A stretch of DNA of 64,000 bases from Rickettsiales bacterium (GCA_020630095.1 JAHDCD010000008.1:40937-104936); one strand, 5' to 3'. Numbered from the stretch's first letter, positions 18,547 to 28,468 are shown. Notes: generated from the sequence alone by a model not told the origin. Numbers and translations: made by a program.

Positions 18547-20862
18547 TTAGAAGCGAGTACCAAACGAGAACTTGAAGCGCTCTTCTTGGTCATAGTCTTC
18601 AGATGTAATTGGCCATGCGTAATCTAAACGTAACGGACCAAGCGGAGACTGCCATGCTAAACCAAGACCAGCAGATGTTCTAACTGTGTCATCATTATGG
18701 AAGACACCAGTTTCATCAGGATCAACTAAATAACCTGCATCACCAAATACAGCGCCTTTAAAGCCTAACTCTTCAGCCCATTCACCAAGGGGGAATAGAA
18801 CTTCTGCAGTTGCAGTACCATAAACATTACCACCTAGAGGGTCATTAGTGGCAGTATCACGAGGACCCACACCATCACGCTTGAAACCACGTAAATCATT
18901 ACCACCTAAGAAGAAGCGGTGTTGAATTCTAACATCATCTTCATCCCAACCAGTAATATGACCAGCTGTAGTAGATAGTTTTAAGATAACATCTTCGAAG
19001 TAAACAGGAGTATAATATGAAACTGTTAATTGGTTTCTTACAAACTTAGCGTCACCACCTAAACCAGCAAAATCAATACCATAGCGTACTAACCAACCCT
19101 GATTAGGTAGGAATCTATTATCACGCGTATCGTAAATAAATGTATTTGAGATAGTTGATGTATCAGTTTTACCAGCCTGAGCTAGGATGAACGAAGATGC
19201 ACCAGCATCAATGTTCGTAATTTCATCCGATCGGTAAGTATATTTAATTAAGTGAGATAAATTCTCAGATATCTTATAACCTAATCTTAATGAACCACCA
19301 GTAGAGCGGTTATCATATGAACGGTTAGATAATGAAGATGCCTTATTACGCTCAGTTCTAAATAGATCAAAACCAGCAGAAACATCATAACCTAAGAAGC
19401 GCGGTTCAGTAAATCCAAGCTCATATTGCTGATTAACTGAAGACAACCTTAAGTTAAGGTTAAGTTTTTGTCCCGTACCGAGTAAGTTGTTCTCAGATAA
19501 TGAAATTTCACCAAGAGCGCCATCGGTAGATGAGAAACCTGCGCCAAACGTTAATGAACCAGTAGATTTTTCTTCTAGGCCAACGTTAAGGTCAATCTTG
19601 TCGTCATAACCAGCAACTCTCTTGGGCTGAATCCTAGCTTTAGAGAAGAATCCTAAATTATTAACTCTACGCTCAGAAAGCTTAACTTTAGATGTATTAT
19701 AAGGGTCGCCTTCAGCAACTTTAATTTCACGTCTAATAACTTCATCAAGCGTACGAACGTTACCTTCAATATTAATTCTATTTACATAAACCCTAGGCCC
19801 TTCAGATATATTATAAGCAACATTAATAATGCCGTTTTCTTTATCACGGTTTAACTTGGTATTTATATCAGTAAATGCATAACCAATATCACCTAGTTCA
19901 CCAGATATTGCGTCTGTGGTTTCTCTAACTAAATCAGCGTTATAATGAGTACCAGCTTTACTAGCAATTAAGCCAGTTAGATCGTCAACGTTAACATCTT
20001 GAATATTTGCAGAAATAGTAGACTCGCCAAAGTTATATCTCATACCTTCGTTTACAGTGAAAACAATTTCGAACTCACTTAACTCAGGCTTATATTCTGT
20101 TGCAACATCTGTTACAGCAAAATCAGCATAACCTTCTGATAAATAAAACTTACGAAGTAATTCTTTATCGTACTCTAGTCTATCTTCATCGTAATTATCT
20201 TGCGCACCAAGTAATTTATACCAAGCGCTTTCCTCTGTTAAAATTGTACCTTTTAATTTGCTTTCATTGAAAGCTTGGTTGCCTACAAAAGATATATTTT
20301 TAATTCTTGAACGCACACCTTCATTGATCTCATAAATAAGCGCAACGCGGTTCTGCGGTTTGTTTACAATTTTAGGAGTAACTTCAGCATCAAAGCGTCC
20401 TTTAATTCTATAAAGGTCTAAAATTCTTTGAGTATCAGCTTGAACAGCGGCCTTAGTAAATGTTTTACGCGCCACAAGTGTAATTTCTTTTTCTAAATCT
20501 TCGTCAGATATTTTATCGTTACCAGAAAAAGATACATCCGAGATAACTTGGTTTTCATCAACTGTTAAAATTAATAAGCCATTATCAAATGCAACTTTAA
20601 CATCTGAGAATAAGCCACTCTCATATATATTGTCTAAAATTTGATCCAGCTGATCTTTAGAAACCCTATCGCCAACTCTAACATCTGCGTAACTGCGTAC
20701 AGTTGCAATTTCTACGCGCCTGTTACCAATAACAGTAATCTCACGTACAGTTTGCGCATTTTGCTGTTTAGCAAAATTTACAACGTCAAACTGAGCTGAG
20801 GCACTAGACACGTTACCTACGATTAAACTTAAGCCAATAAAGGCGCTTGATAAGAATTTCAT
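18547..20862 (-). CDS. bamA: Outer-membrane protein assembly factor BamA
   Basis: Omp85 protein that folds and inserts beta-barrel proteins into the outer membrane. 771 aa. Signal peptide 1-23 (FLSSAFIGLSLIVGNVSSASA); five POTRA domains to about residue 400, starting with VREITVIGNRRVEIATV; barrel from about 420 with the conserved HRFFLGGNDLRGF lid-lock region (family VRGF/Y equivalent) and C-terminal FSFGTRF. Start set to the ATG at 20862, preceded by GGAAG at good spacing and followed by the signal peptide; the 21 codons in frame upstream fall in palindromic AT-rich DNA. The leader contains two long hairpins. Confidence 0.95.
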   Translation of the reverse strand: MKFLSSAFIGLSLIVGNVSSASAQFDVVNFAKQQNAQTVREITVIGNRRVEIATVRSYADVRVGDRVSKDQLDQILDNIYESGLFSDVKVAFDNGLLILTVDENQVISDVSFSGNDKISDEDLEKEITLVARKTFTKAAVQADTQRILDLYRIKGRFDAEVTPKIVNKPQNRVALIYEINEGVRSRIKNISFVGNQAFNESKLKGTILTEESAWYKLLGAQDNYDEDRLEYDKELLRKFYLSEGYADFAVTDVATEYKPELSEFEIVFTVNEGMRYNFGESTISANIQDVNVDDLTGLIASKAGTHYNADLVRETTDAISGELGDIGYAFTDINTKLNRDKENGIINVAYNISEGPRVYVNRINIEGNVRTLDEVIRREIKVAEGDPYNTSKVKLSERRVNNLGFFSKARIQPKRVAGYDDKIDLNVGLEEKSTGSLTFGAGFSSTDGALGEISLSENNLLGTGQKLNLNLRLSSVNQQYELGFTEPRFLGYDVSAGFDLFRTERNKASSLSNRSYDNRSTGGSLRLGYKISENLSHLIKYTYRSDEITNIDAGASSFILAQAGKTDTSTISNTFIYDTRDNRFLPNQGWLVRYGIDFAGLGGDAKFVRNQLTVSYYTPVYFEDVILKLSTTAGHITGWDEDDVRIQHRFFLGGNDLRGFKRDGVGPRDTATNDPLGGNVYGTATAEVLFPLGEWAEELGFKGAVFGDAGYLVDPDETGVFHNDDTVRTSAGLGLAWQSPLGPLRLDYAWPITSEDYDQEERFKFSFGTRF

Positions 20863-20883
20863 ATTCTTCCTTCTATAATAAAA

Positions 20884-20967
20884 ATAATAAATTCTAATTT
20901 TATCAAAATTAGAATTTATTATCAAAAGTAGCTTGAAGCTACTTTTGCACCGCGTAGCGAGCGAGTG
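20884..20967. repeat. Double hairpin plus GCGTAGC core upstream of bamA
   Basis: Perfect 18-bp inverted repeat 20884-20901 / 20905-20922 with a 3-nt loop, then a perfect 12-bp inverted repeat 20923-20934 / 20936-20947, then CACCGCGTAGCGAGCGAGTG (20948-20967). The first starts 22 nt before the bamA start codon, so it would lie in the bamA leader RNA if transcription starts upstream. The second half resembles the hairpin-plus-core arrangement at 4595-4631. Confidence 0.7.
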
Positions 20968-21027
20968 TAAAGCAAATAAATTGGTTAACCTAATTAACCA
21001 CTAAACCCGATATCCTTATTATCAACA

Positions 21028-21696
21028 CTAAAAATCAACGTTAGCGTAATATTTTGGTGGAATGAAGCCTGATACCCTATCTTTTAATATTTCTTCAAAG
21101 GCGGGGCGGCTTTTTATAACCGCATACCATTCTTTAACTTGCGGATGCTTTTCCCAGGGAATCTCGCCTAAATAATCTAAAACAGATATCTCCGCTGCAG
21201 CTGCAATGTCCGCCAGTGAATAATTATCTGAAGCTAGCCATTTATTTCTACCAAGTAAAAACGCGATGTAACTTAAATGGTAATCCAAATTGCGTTTAGC
21301 TATTCTAAGTGTGTTGCTGTCGGGGTACCCGCCATTGGTAACGTGTTTAATTAAACGTTCATTTAAAACGTAGCGTGTAACCTCATTATTAAATTTGCCT
21401 AAGAACCATTCGGTAATTCTACGAATTTCCGCGCGTTGATTGGAATTGCCATCCAGATGGTTAAACTTGGTATATTTATCTTTTATATACTCAATAATCG
21501 CCCATGTGCCAGATATGTAAGTTACCGTATCTTCTTGCAGTACGGGTAGTTCCCCCGCGGGGTTAAGGCTTAAAAAGCCTTCGCGCCTATTCCAATATTC
21601 CTCATTTATCAGCTCAAACTCAAGTGCGTTCTCAGCTAGTAATATGCGAACCATTCTGCTCTTCGGCTCTAATGGAAAATGATACAGACTTCTCAT
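21028..21696 (-). CDS. fzlA: Glutathione S-transferase family protein, FzlA-like
   Basis: GST fold: thioredoxin-like N-terminal half (MRSLYHFPLEPKSRMVRILL, SLNPAGELPVLQ) and all-helical C-terminal half (NYSLADIAAAAEISVLDYLG). 222 aa. The opening YHFPL, the phrase VLDYLGEIPWEKHP and the very C-terminal YYANVDF resemble FzlA, the alphaproteobacterial GST homologue that binds FtsZ filaments and promotes constriction, rather than a catalytic GST. That assignment rests on remembered sequence similarity. Start chosen at the ATG at 21696 with AGGGTGG 5 nt upstream; a GTG three codons earlier lies inside that Shine-Dalgarno. Confidence 0.65.
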   Translation of the reverse strand: MRSLYHFPLEPKSRMVRILLAENALEFELINEEYWNRREGFLSLNPAGELPVLQEDTVTYISGTWAIIEYIKDKYTKFNHLDGNSNQRAEIRRITEWFLGKFNNEVTRYVLNERLIKHVTNGGYPDSNTLRIAKRNLDYHLSYIAFLLGRNKWLASDNYSLADIAAAAEISVLDYLGEIPWEKHPQVKEWYAVIKSRPAFEEILKDRVSGFIPPKYYANVDF

Positions 21697-21746
21697 TCTA
21701 TCCACCCTAATATTTAACTAAATTATTTACAATAGCATAATGATTA

Positions 21747-21763
21747 AATATATAATATCGCAC
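21747..21763 (+). promoter_or_regulatory. Putative prs promoter
   Basis: TATAAT at 21751-21756 with a weak TTTACA at 21726-21731 (19-nt spacer). If used, transcription would start only a few nucleotides before the ATG at 21766, giving a nearly leaderless mRNA, or translation starts at the ATG at 21775. Confidence 0.4.
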
Positions 21764-21765
21764 CT

Positions 21766-22698
21766 ATGAAGTTAATGAGCGCAAATAGTAATCGTAAACT
21801 GGCAGAAGATATTGCCAATGTACTTGGTAAGCCATTAATGGATGCTGAGGTTAAGCGCTTCGCTGACAATGAAATTTTTGTTGAGGTTAATGAAAATGTT
21901 CGCGGTGAGGACGTATTCTTAATCCAGCCAACCTCATCTCCGGCTAATGATAATTTAATGGAACTTCTAGTTTCTATAGATGCTTTAAAGCGTGCATCGG
22001 CGCGTCGTATAACGGCGGTAGTTCCATATTACGGCTATGCAAGGCAAGATAGAAAGCCTGCGGCTCGTACTCCAATCTCAGCGAAGCTTGTTGCTAATCT
22101 AATTACTACTGCGGGCGCGGATAGGGTCCTTACTATGGACCTTCACGCGGGGCAGATTCAGGGTTTCTTCGATATCCCGCTAGATAATTTATATGCATCG
22201 CCTGTACTTATAAGTGATGTGCAGAAAAACTTTGCGCCAGAAAATCTATGCATTGTATCGCCAGATGTGGGTGGTGTGGTGCGCGCGCGTGGCTATGCTA
22301 AGCGCTTAAACGCAGATCTTGCCATCATTGATAAAAGGCGTGAAAAGGCTGGGGTAAGTGAGGTTATGAATATCATTGGCGACATTCATAATAAGGATTG
22401 CATTATCGTTGACGATATTGTAGACTCCGCCGGCACTTTATGCAACGCAGCCTCCGCTTTAAAGGAAAAGGGTGCAAAATCAGTTGCTGCATATATTGCT
22501 CACCCTGTATTATCGGGTAAGGCAATTGAGAGGGTAAGTAACTCAGATTTAACAACTTTAGCCGTAACGGATTCAATTGAATTAACGCAAGAGGCTTTGG
22601 ATTGTAACAAAATTAAGGTGGTTTCAATTGCTGAGCTTATGGCAAAGGCAATTAAAAACATCAGTGATGAAACTTCGGTTTCAACATTATTTGAATAG
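21766..22698 (+). CDS. prs: Ribose-phosphate pyrophosphokinase (PRPP synthetase)
   Basis: Makes PRPP from ribose-5-phosphate and ATP for nucleotide and histidine synthesis. 310 aa, normal. Visible motifs: the N-terminal [30 protein letters not shown] (ATP-binding flexible loop), [20 protein letters not shown], and the PRPP-binding loop [12 protein letters not shown]. rplY follows after 10 nt, the common alphaproteobacterial prs-rplY pair. Feeds the hisG and pyrF pathways also present here. Confidence 0.96.
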   Translation: MKLMSANSNRKLAEDIANVLGKPLMDAEVKRFADNEIFVEVNENVRGEDVFLIQPTSSPANDNLMELLVSIDALKRASARRITAVVPYYGYARQDRKPAARTPISAKLVANLITTAGADRVLTMDLHAGQIQGFFDIPLDNLYASPVLISDVQKNFAPENLCIVSPDVGGVVRARGYAKRLNADLAIIDKRREKAGVSEVMNIIGDIHNKDCIIVDDIVDSAGTLCNAASALKEKGAKSVAAYIAHPVLSGKAIERVSNSDLTTLAVTDSIELTQEALDCNKIKVVSIAELMAKAIKNISDETSVSTLFE

Positions 22699-22708
22699 GA
22701 AAAGTAAA

Positions 22709-23359
22709 ATGAGCAACATTATTTTAAAAGCAGAAGTTAGAGACAATACAGGAACGGGAAATTCTCGTGAGTTACGCCGTCAAGGTAAAGTGCCGTGCAT
22801 AATTTATGGTGAAGGTAAACCTGCGGTTTCTGTTGTTCTTGATAAGGTTGCTTTAACTAAGCAAATTCAACGTGCATCTTTTAAGTCTAGAATTATCACT
22901 ATTGAAGCTGGTAAAGAAAAGTTTGATGTACTTCCGCGTGACATTCAGGTTGACCCTATTAAAGGCTGGCCTTTACACGCAGACTTCTACGCTGTACCTG
23001 CTGGCAAGCCGGTTAACGTATGGGTTAGGGTTAAATTTATTGACGACGAATTATCTCCAGGCTTAAAGCGTGGTGGTGTATTAAACGTTGTTCGTCGTGA
23101 AATTGAAGTAACTGCACTTCCTGAAAATGTACCTGCATTCTTAATTGCATCATTAAAAGGCCTTGCGGTTAAAGATTCTGTTCACTCGCATTCTCTTGAC
23201 TATCCTGAGGGTGTAACGCCTGTTATGGATCGTGACTTCACTGTAGCTTCCATTGCTGGTAGGGCTAAGAAAGAAGAGACTGTTGATGTGGCTGCTGATG
23301 CTTCAGCTGAGGTGCCTACTGTAGGTGATGAAGAGGCTGCTGAGGGTGCTGAAGAGTAA
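22709..23359 (+). CDS. rplY: 50S ribosomal protein L25 (bL25, CTC type)
   Basis: 5S rRNA-binding protein with the C-terminal CTC extension. 216 aa; L25 domain about 1-95 (RELRRQGKVPCIIYGEG, DIQVDPIKGWPLHADFYAV) and CTC domain about 96-190 with an acidic Ala/Glu tail. Start taken at the ATG at 22709, preceded by AGGA with 8-nt spacing; the frame is open further upstream inside prs, but that part is not L25. No pth gene follows, although rplY-pth is usual. Confidence 0.95.
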   Translation: MSNIILKAEVRDNTGTGNSRELRRQGKVPCIIYGEGKPAVSVVLDKVALTKQIQRASFKSRIITIEAGKEKFDVLPRDIQVDPIKGWPLHADFYAVPAGKPVNVWVRVKFIDDELSPGLKRGGVLNVVRREIEVTALPENVPAFLIASLKGLAVKDSVHSHSLDYPEGVTPVMDRDFTVASIAGRAKKEETVDVAADASAEVPTVGDEEAAEGAEE

Positions 23360-23360
23360 T

Positions 23361-23678
23361 CTACTCGCCTGGTGCTCTACCGCCTTGCTCTTGTTTTATT
23401 CCAACTTTATCGAGTAGTGCTGCGAGTTCGGCATTTTCTCCGATTGCTGGCGACTGGGTGTTTTCTGCCCTGTGTTTTAGTTTGTTCTCTGTAACGGTAT
23501 CACTGGTGTACAGTTCAGAATCGCCAGATGCTGTTTGCTCTGCTTCTTCCTGCATTTCTTCAAATTCGCTTAAAGAGCTTTCAATTTGTTGTGTGTCTTC
23601 TGTTCGCCTTGCATTTGCGGCATCTCGTTTAGCTTGTCTTTTTGCAAATAATCGGGCTTGTTAGCTTCCGTTTGGCAT
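23361..23678 (-). pseudogene. Antisense small gene, interrupted by an in-frame stop
   Basis: Minus-strand frame converging on rplY (stops 1 nt apart). From an ATG at 23678 it reads MPNGS, then TAA (23661-23663), then an unbroken 100 codons: QARLFAKRQAKRDAANARR, an acidic middle and KVGIKQEQGGRAPGE. The charged helical composition looks like a real small protein that has acquired a nonsense codon. The first ATG after the stop is at 23555, which would give a 64-aa product with no clear Shine-Dalgarno. No family recognised. Confidence 0.35.
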
Positions 23679-23750
23679 AATATAGTTCGTTAAATTGATA
23701 CTCTTATTTTACTCTGTAAATATTAATAAAAGGTTAAGCGATTTTAATTC

Positions 23751-23780
23751 TTGACTAGATGGGTACTTTTGGATTATAAA
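23751..23780 (+). promoter_or_regulatory. Promoter of the S10 ribosomal operon
   Basis: TTGACT (23751-23756), 18-nt spacer, TATAAA (23775-23780); shifting by one gives TTATAA with 17 nt. It is followed by about 50 nt of leader before rpsJ, with a small hairpin around 23784-23800. Confidence 0.75.
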
Positions 23781-23838
23781 GTGCGCTCCGATTCGGAAGC
23801 CTTTGGGTTAATCCGTTTCAATAATTAGCTAGATTAAT

Positions 23839-24159
23839 ATGGAAGATCAAAAAATCAGAATTAAACTTCAAGCGTTCGATAAAAAACTTATCGATAGAGC
23901 TTCTGAAGATATCGTAAACACAGTTAAGCGTACTGGTGCAGTATCGCGCGGTCCTATCCCGTTGCCTCGTAAGCGTAACGTATTTACTGTAAACCGTTCA
24001 CCGCACGTAAACAAAAAGTCGCGTGAGCAGTTTGAAATCAGAACTCAAAGAAGATTGATTGATATTATACAAACTAATGCTCAAACTTTAGAGGCGTTAG
24101 GTAAGTTAGACCTTCCAGCAGGTGTTGAGGTTAATATTAGAATCCTTAAAGCTGCTTAA
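23839..24159 (+). CDS. rpsJ: 30S ribosomal protein S10 (uS10)
   Basis: First gene of the S10 operon; head protein of the 30S subunit that also pairs with NusB in antitermination. 106 aa. Family blocks: [62 protein letters not shown]. The tuf gene often found upstream is absent; the gene has its own strong promoter. Confidence 0.97.
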   Translation: MEDQKIRIKLQAFDKKLIDRASEDIVNTVKRTGAVSRGPIPLPRKRNVFTVNRSPHVNKKSREQFEIRTQRRLIDIIQTNAQTLEALGKLDLPAGVEVNIRILKAA

Positions 24160-24212
24160 TTAAAAACTTAACCATACCAACGTAACGCGAGTTGCGGTGC
24201 AATTTGGAAAAT

Positions 24213-24851
24213 ATGAAAACAGGAATTTACACTACTAAACTTGGCATGAGCACTTACTTCGAAGGTGGTCAAGCTATCCCAGTAACACTTTTAGAAGTTG
24301 CCCCTAACGTGGTAACAGAAATTGATGAAGAAGCAGGTCGCATTACTGTGGGTTTCTTCAATGCTTCACGCAGACAAGCTAAGCCTCAGAAGGGCTATTA
24401 CGCTAAGCATAAAATTGAAGCTAAAAACAAACTTGCCGAATTCATTGTATCTTCAACTGAAGGTCTTGAAGTTGGTAAAGAAATCCCAGCAGAAACATTT
24501 GAAGAAGGTCAGTTAGTTGACACTACTTCAGTTTGTAAAGGTAAAGGTTTTGCTGGTGGTATGAAGCGTTGGAACTTTAAAGGTTTAGAGGCTTCGCATG
24601 GTATTTCAGTATCTCACAGATCGCACGGTTCAACTGGTCAGTGTCAAGATCCTGGTAAAGTATTTAAAGGTAAAAAGATGGCTGGTCAGTATGGTAACGT
24701 ACAAAAGACTACTCAAAACCTAAAGATTGTTAAAATTGAAGCTGCTAACGAAAATGAGCCGGCTGTTATTTTTGTAAAGGGTGCTGTACCTGGTGCAAAA
24801 GGCGCTGAAGTATTAATTCGCGAAGCGGTAAAACAAATTAACAAGAAATAA
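24213..24851 (+). CDS. rplC: 50S ribosomal protein L3 (uL3)
   Basis: Binds 23S rRNA near the peptidyl transferase centre. 212 aa. Blocks: TGIYTTKLGMSTYF at the N-terminus, KGKGFAGGMKRWNFKG and SHRSHGSTGQCQDPGKVFKG. Start set at the ATG at 24213 with TTGGAA upstream; an in-frame codon at 24192 would add seven residues absent from the family. 54 nt after rpsJ. Confidence 0.96.
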   Translation: MKTGIYTTKLGMSTYFEGGQAIPVTLLEVAPNVVTEIDEEAGRITVGFFNASRRQAKPQKGYYAKHKIEAKNKLAEFIVSSTEGLEVGKEIPAETFEEGQLVDTTSVCKGKGFAGGMKRWNFKGLEASHGISVSHRSHGSTGQCQDPGKVFKGKKMAGQYGNVQKTTQNLKIVKIEAANENEPAVIFVKGAVPGAKGAEVLIREAVKQINKK

Positions 24852-24912
24852 GAAATTAGTAATTGACTAACGGCGCTATTTTAAGTAATAATGCGCATCT
24901 GAAATTTTTAAG

Positions 24913-25548
24913 ATGGAACTAAAAGTAACAAATATATCTGGTAAAGCTTCTGGCTCTCAAGCGTTAAACAAAGATGTTTTCGGTCTTGACCCTCGCTTAG
25001 ATATCATTTCACGTGTTGTGAGATGGCAGGATACTTGTTCTAAAACTGGTTCGTCTAATAGTTTTGGTCGCTCTGATGTTAAAGCTACTACTGCAAAACC
25101 TTTCCGTCAGAAAGGTACTGGTAACGCTCGTCAGGGTTCTAAAGTTGCCCCTCACATGAGAGGTGGTGGTGTTGCACATGGTCCAACTACGCGCAACATG
25201 GAAACTAAACTAAACAAGAAAATCCGTAAACTTGGTTTACGTCATGCATTATCTCTAAAAGCTAAAGAGAATAATGTTGTAATCTTTGACAATTTTACTG
25301 TTAGCAAGCCCTCTACAAAGGCTGGTGTGGAACTGCTAGGAGCCAATAAGTTAGTAGCCGATAATAAAAATAAGGTTCTATTTATTGGAAATCCTGAAAG
25401 CTCTGAAAACTTACATAAATCTGTAAGAAATATTCACGGAGCAAATTTCCTTCCTGACTTCGCGGTTAACTGCCGTTCATTACTTGCTTACGATAAAATT
25501 GTTATCTGTAAAGATAGCATTGAAACAATTCAAAATAAAGTAGCGTAA
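24913..25548 (+). CDS. rplD: 50S ribosomal protein L4 (uL4)
   Basis: 23S-binding protein lining the exit tunnel, and the autogenous regulator of the S10 operon in E. coli. 211 aa. The tunnel loop [19 protein letters not shown] is clear; the C-terminal Rossmann-like half ends [13 protein letters not shown]. 61 nt separate it from rplC; no strong structure seen there. Confidence 0.96.
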   Translation: MELKVTNISGKASGSQALNKDVFGLDPRLDIISRVVRWQDTCSKTGSSNSFGRSDVKATTAKPFRQKGTGNARQGSKVAPHMRGGGVAHGPTTRNMETKLNKKIRKLGLRHALSLKAKENNVVIFDNFTVSKPSTKAGVELLGANKLVADNKNKVLFIGNPESSENLHKSVRNIHGANFLPDFAVNCRSLLAYDKIVICKDSIETIQNKVA

Positions 25549-25553
25549 GTATA

Positions 25554-25844
25554 ATGACAAAAACTGCATACGACATAATTTTAAGCCCAGTAGTTACTGA
25601 GAAAACTACGGACGAATCCCAAGAGGGTAAAATTGCCCTTAAGGTTGCAACTAATGCAACTAAAACTGAGATTGCGGCGGCTTTCGAAGAGATTTATAAA
25701 ACTAAGCCAATTAGCGTTAATACTCTTAACGTTAAAGGTAAGTTAAAGCGTTTCCGTGGTAAACTTGGTAAGCGTGATGATTATAAAAAGGCAATTGTAA
25801 CTATCGGGTCTGCAAATGTAGATTTAGCGGCTGAGGTTAAATAA
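25554..25844 (+). CDS. rplW: 50S ribosomal protein L23 (uL23)
   Basis: Sits at the tunnel exit and docks trigger factor and SRP. 96 aa. The N-terminal [12 protein letters not shown] and the [20 protein letters not shown] loop are typical. 5 nt after rplD. Confidence 0.96.
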   Translation: MTKTAYDIILSPVVTEKTTDESQEGKIALKVATNATKTEIAAAFEEIYKTKPISVNTLNVKGKLKRFRGKLGKRDDYKKAIVTIGSANVDLAAEVK

Positions 25845-25855
25845 GGTAATTTATT

Positions 25856-26689
25856 ATGGCATTAAAACTATACAAACCTACAACTCCTTCACTTCGTGGC
25901 ACTATTGCTATCGATCGTTCTGAGTTACACAAAGGTAAACCTGAAAAGTCTCTTACTAGAGGTGCTAGAAAATCAGGTGGTAGGGATACGTTCGGCCATA
26001 ATACTTCAAAGAATAAAGGTGGTGGCCATAAACGTAAGCATCGTATTATTGACTTCAAGCGTCAAAAAGATGGTGTAAAGGCTACTGTTGAAAATATACA
26101 GTACGATCCATTTAGAACTGCATTTATTGCTCTAATTGAATATACTGATGGTGAGAAGGCTTATATTGTTGCACCTCGTGGCACAAAGTCTGGTGATGTT
26201 GTGGAAAGCGGTGAAAACGTTGATGCTACGACTGGTAACTCACTTCCATTAAAAAATATTCCTACTGGTACTGCAATCCATAACATTGAGCTTAAGCCTG
26301 GTAAGGGTGGTCAGCTAATTAGAACTGCTGGCTCTTATGCTCAGCTTCTAGGCAAGGATATGGGTTACGCTATTATTAAGCTTCGTTCTGGTGAAACTAG
26401 AAAGATTCTTGATAATTGCCGTGCAACAGTAGGTGTTGTATCAAATTCGGATAATCAAAACACTAAAGTTGGTAAGGCTGGCCGTTCTCGTTGGAAGGGT
26501 ATTCGTCCTCACGTTCGTGGTGTTGCGATGAATCCAGTAGATCACCCGCATGGTGGTGGTGAAGGTAAAACTTCGGGTGGTAGACATCCGGTTTCACCTA
26601 CTGGTGTTCCAACTAAGGGTTATAAGACTCGCTCTAAGAAAAAGCAGTCTAGTAAATTTATTGTAACAACTCGCCACAAGAAAAAGTAG
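25856..26689 (+). CDS. rplB: 50S ribosomal protein L2 (uL2)
   Basis: Core 23S-binding protein needed for subunit association and peptidyl transfer. 277 aa. Conserved [20 protein letters not shown] (variant of the usual GRNNxGRIT block), and the C-terminal [20 protein letters not shown] with the invariant histidine. The Asn-to-Asp and FGHNT variations are lineage features, not damage. Confidence 0.97.
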   Translation: MALKLYKPTTPSLRGTIAIDRSELHKGKPEKSLTRGARKSGGRDTFGHNTSKNKGGGHKRKHRIIDFKRQKDGVKATVENIQYDPFRTAFIALIEYTDGEKAYIVAPRGTKSGDVVESGENVDATTGNSLPLKNIPTGTAIHNIELKPGKGGQLIRTAGSYAQLLGKDMGYAIIKLRSGETRKILDNCRATVGVVSNSDNQNTKVGKAGRSRWKGIRPHVRGVAMNPVDHPHGGGEGKTSGGRHPVSPTGVPTKGYKTRSKKKQSSKFIVTTRHKKK

Positions 26690-26711
26690 GGTAACTTAAG
26701 GAGTAATTAAT

Positions 26712-26984
26712 ATGCCAAGATCAGTTTGGAAAGGACCATATGTAGACAGAAGCTTAATTAAAGCTGTAGTTGGTAATACCGGCTCACACAAGCCAATTAA
26801 GACTTGGTCACGCAGATCAACTATTATCCCTCAATTCGTGGGATTAACTTTCCATGTTTATAATGGTAACAAATTCATTCCAGTTGCTGTGAACGAGCAA
26901 ATGGTAGGTCACAAGTTAGGTGAGTTTTCTCCTACTAGAACTTACTATGGTCACGGTGTGGATAAAAAAGCTAAGAAGAGATAA
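26712..26984 (+). CDS. rpsS: 30S ribosomal protein S19 (uS19)
   Basis: Head protein contacting 16S rRNA helix 42 and the A-site finger. 90 aa. [29 protein letters not shown] and [20 protein letters not shown] match the family. An AAGGAG lies 8-13 nt upstream of the ATG. Confidence 0.97.
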   Translation: MPRSVWKGPYVDRSLIKAVVGNTGSHKPIKTWSRRSTIIPQFVGLTFHVYNGNKFIPVAVNEQMVGHKLGEFSPTRTYYGHGVDKKAKKR

Positions 26985-26989
26985 TAACT

Positions 26990-27352
26990 ATGACAGCTAA
27001 TAATACAAATACAGCATCGGCTAGTCTTTCTATGATCAAAGGCTCTGCACAGAAAATGAATCTTATCGCAGGTCTTATTCGTGGTAAAGCGGTTGATGTG
27101 GCTTTAGATAACTTAGAAACGTGCGAAAAGCGTAAGTCATTTGACTTCAAGAAGCTTTTAAACTCAGCTATCGCTAACGCAGAAAATAACCATGGCTTAG
27201 ACGCTGACGATTTATTCGTAAAAGAAGTAAACGTTGGTAAGGCTATGACTCTAAAACGCGTTAAGGCTCGTGCCCGTGGTAGAGCGTTCAGAGTTCACAA
27301 ACATTTTAGTAAGCTTTCAATTACTCTAGCAGAGAAGGAGGCTACTAAGTAG
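26990..27352 (+). CDS. rplV: 50S ribosomal protein L22 (uL22)
   Basis: Tunnel-lining protein, with macrolide interaction in its beta hairpin. 120 aa. [20 protein letters not shown] replaces the common SPRKARLVADLIRG, and the hairpin [11 protein letters not shown] is intact. 5 nt after rpsS. Confidence 0.95.
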   Translation: MTANNTNTASASLSMIKGSAQKMNLIAGLIRGKAVDVALDNLETCEKRKSFDFKKLLNSAIANAENNHGLDADDLFVKEVNVGKAMTLKRVKARARGRAFRVHKHFSKLSITLAEKEATK

Positions 27353-27363
27353 TAGATTTTATT

Positions 27364-28038
27364 ATGGGACAAAAAGTAAATCCAATAGCTTTTAGAATAC
27401 AGGCAAACAAAACTTGGGACTCAAGATGGTTTGCTGCTGGTGATGCGTATAGAGATGCATTCCACCAAGATGTAGAAATTAAAAAGCATATTAAAAAGAA
27501 TCTTAAGAATGCTGGTGTTAGCCGTACGGTTATTGAGCGTTCTGCGAACTTAGTTCGTGTTAATATCTTCACTTCAAAGCCTGGTGTTATCATTGGTAAA
27601 AAAGGTTCTGATTTAGAAAGGTTAAAAAAGAAATTTGAAAATATTACTGGTAAGGAAACTGCTATTAATATTAACGAAATTAAAAAGCCTGAGCTTGATG
27701 CGCAAATTGTTGCAGATGGTATTGCTCAGCAGTTAGAAAGACGTGTTGCATATAAGCGTGCAATGAAGCGTGCATTACAATCTTCAACGCGTTTTGGTGC
27801 TAAAGGTATCAAGATTAATTGTGCTGGTAGATTAAACGGTGCTGAAATCGCTCGTGAGGAGTGGTACAGAGAGGGAAGAATTCCTTTACATACTCTTCGT
27901 GCTGATATAGACTATGCGACCTCTGAAGCTGATACTCCTTACGGTGTAATTGGTATTAAGGTTTGGATTTATAAAGGTGAATTACCAACGAATGATCCTA
28001 TGGGTCATGAGAAAAGAATTAAAGGCAACATTAAGTAG
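27364..28038 (+). CDS. rpsC: 30S ribosomal protein S3 (uS3)
   Basis: Head protein forming part of the mRNA entry channel helicase. 224 aa. [12 protein letters not shown] start, KH domain [19 protein letters not shown], and the C-terminal [20 protein letters not shown] and [14 protein letters not shown] ending ([12 protein letters not shown]). Confidence 0.97.
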   Translation: MGQKVNPIAFRIQANKTWDSRWFAAGDAYRDAFHQDVEIKKHIKKNLKNAGVSRTVIERSANLVRVNIFTSKPGVIIGKKGSDLERLKKKFENITGKETAININEIKKPELDAQIVADGIAQQLERRVAYKRAMKRALQSSTRFGAKGIKINCAGRLNGAEIAREEWYREGRIPLHTLRADIDYATSEADTPYGVIGIKVWIYKGELPTNDPMGHEKRIKGNIK

Positions 28039-28048
28039 GCGATAAAAG

Positions 28049-28468
28049 ATGTTATTACCAAAAAGAACAAAATACAGAAAGGAGCATAAGGGGCGTATTA
28101 AAGGTGCTGCAACTTCTGGCTTCAACTTAGATTTCGGTGATTTCGGACTTAAGGCTCTTGCGCCGGATAGAATTACTGCGCGTCAGATTGAGTCTGCACG
28201 TCGTGCCATAACGCGCCATATGAAAAGACAAGGTAAGTTATGGATCCGTATCTTCCCTCACACTCCTGTAACGGCTAAGCCATTAGAGGTTCGTCAGGGT
28301 AAAGGTAAGGGTGCTGTAGAATACTGGGCTGCAAAAGTTAAACCGGGAACTATTTTGTTCGAGCTTGGTGGTGTAGACGAAGAAACTGCAAGAGGTGCTT
28401 TTGAGCGTGCCGCTGCGAAGATGCCTATTAAGTGCAAATTCGTTAAACGTGATGAGGTAGACGAATAA
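28049..28468 (+). CDS. rplP: 50S ribosomal protein L16 (uL16)
   Basis: Organises the A-site region of the 50S. 139 aa. [19 protein letters not shown] at the start, [40 protein letters not shown]. Stop and the rpmC start overlap by 1 nt (TAATG). Confidence 0.97.
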   Translation: MLLPKRTKYRKEHKGRIKGAATSGFNLDFGDFGLKALAPDRITARQIESARRAITRHMKRQGKLWIRIFPHTPVTAKPLEVRQGKGKGAVEYWAAKVKPGTILFELGGVDEETARGAFERAAAKMPIKCKFVKRDEVDE

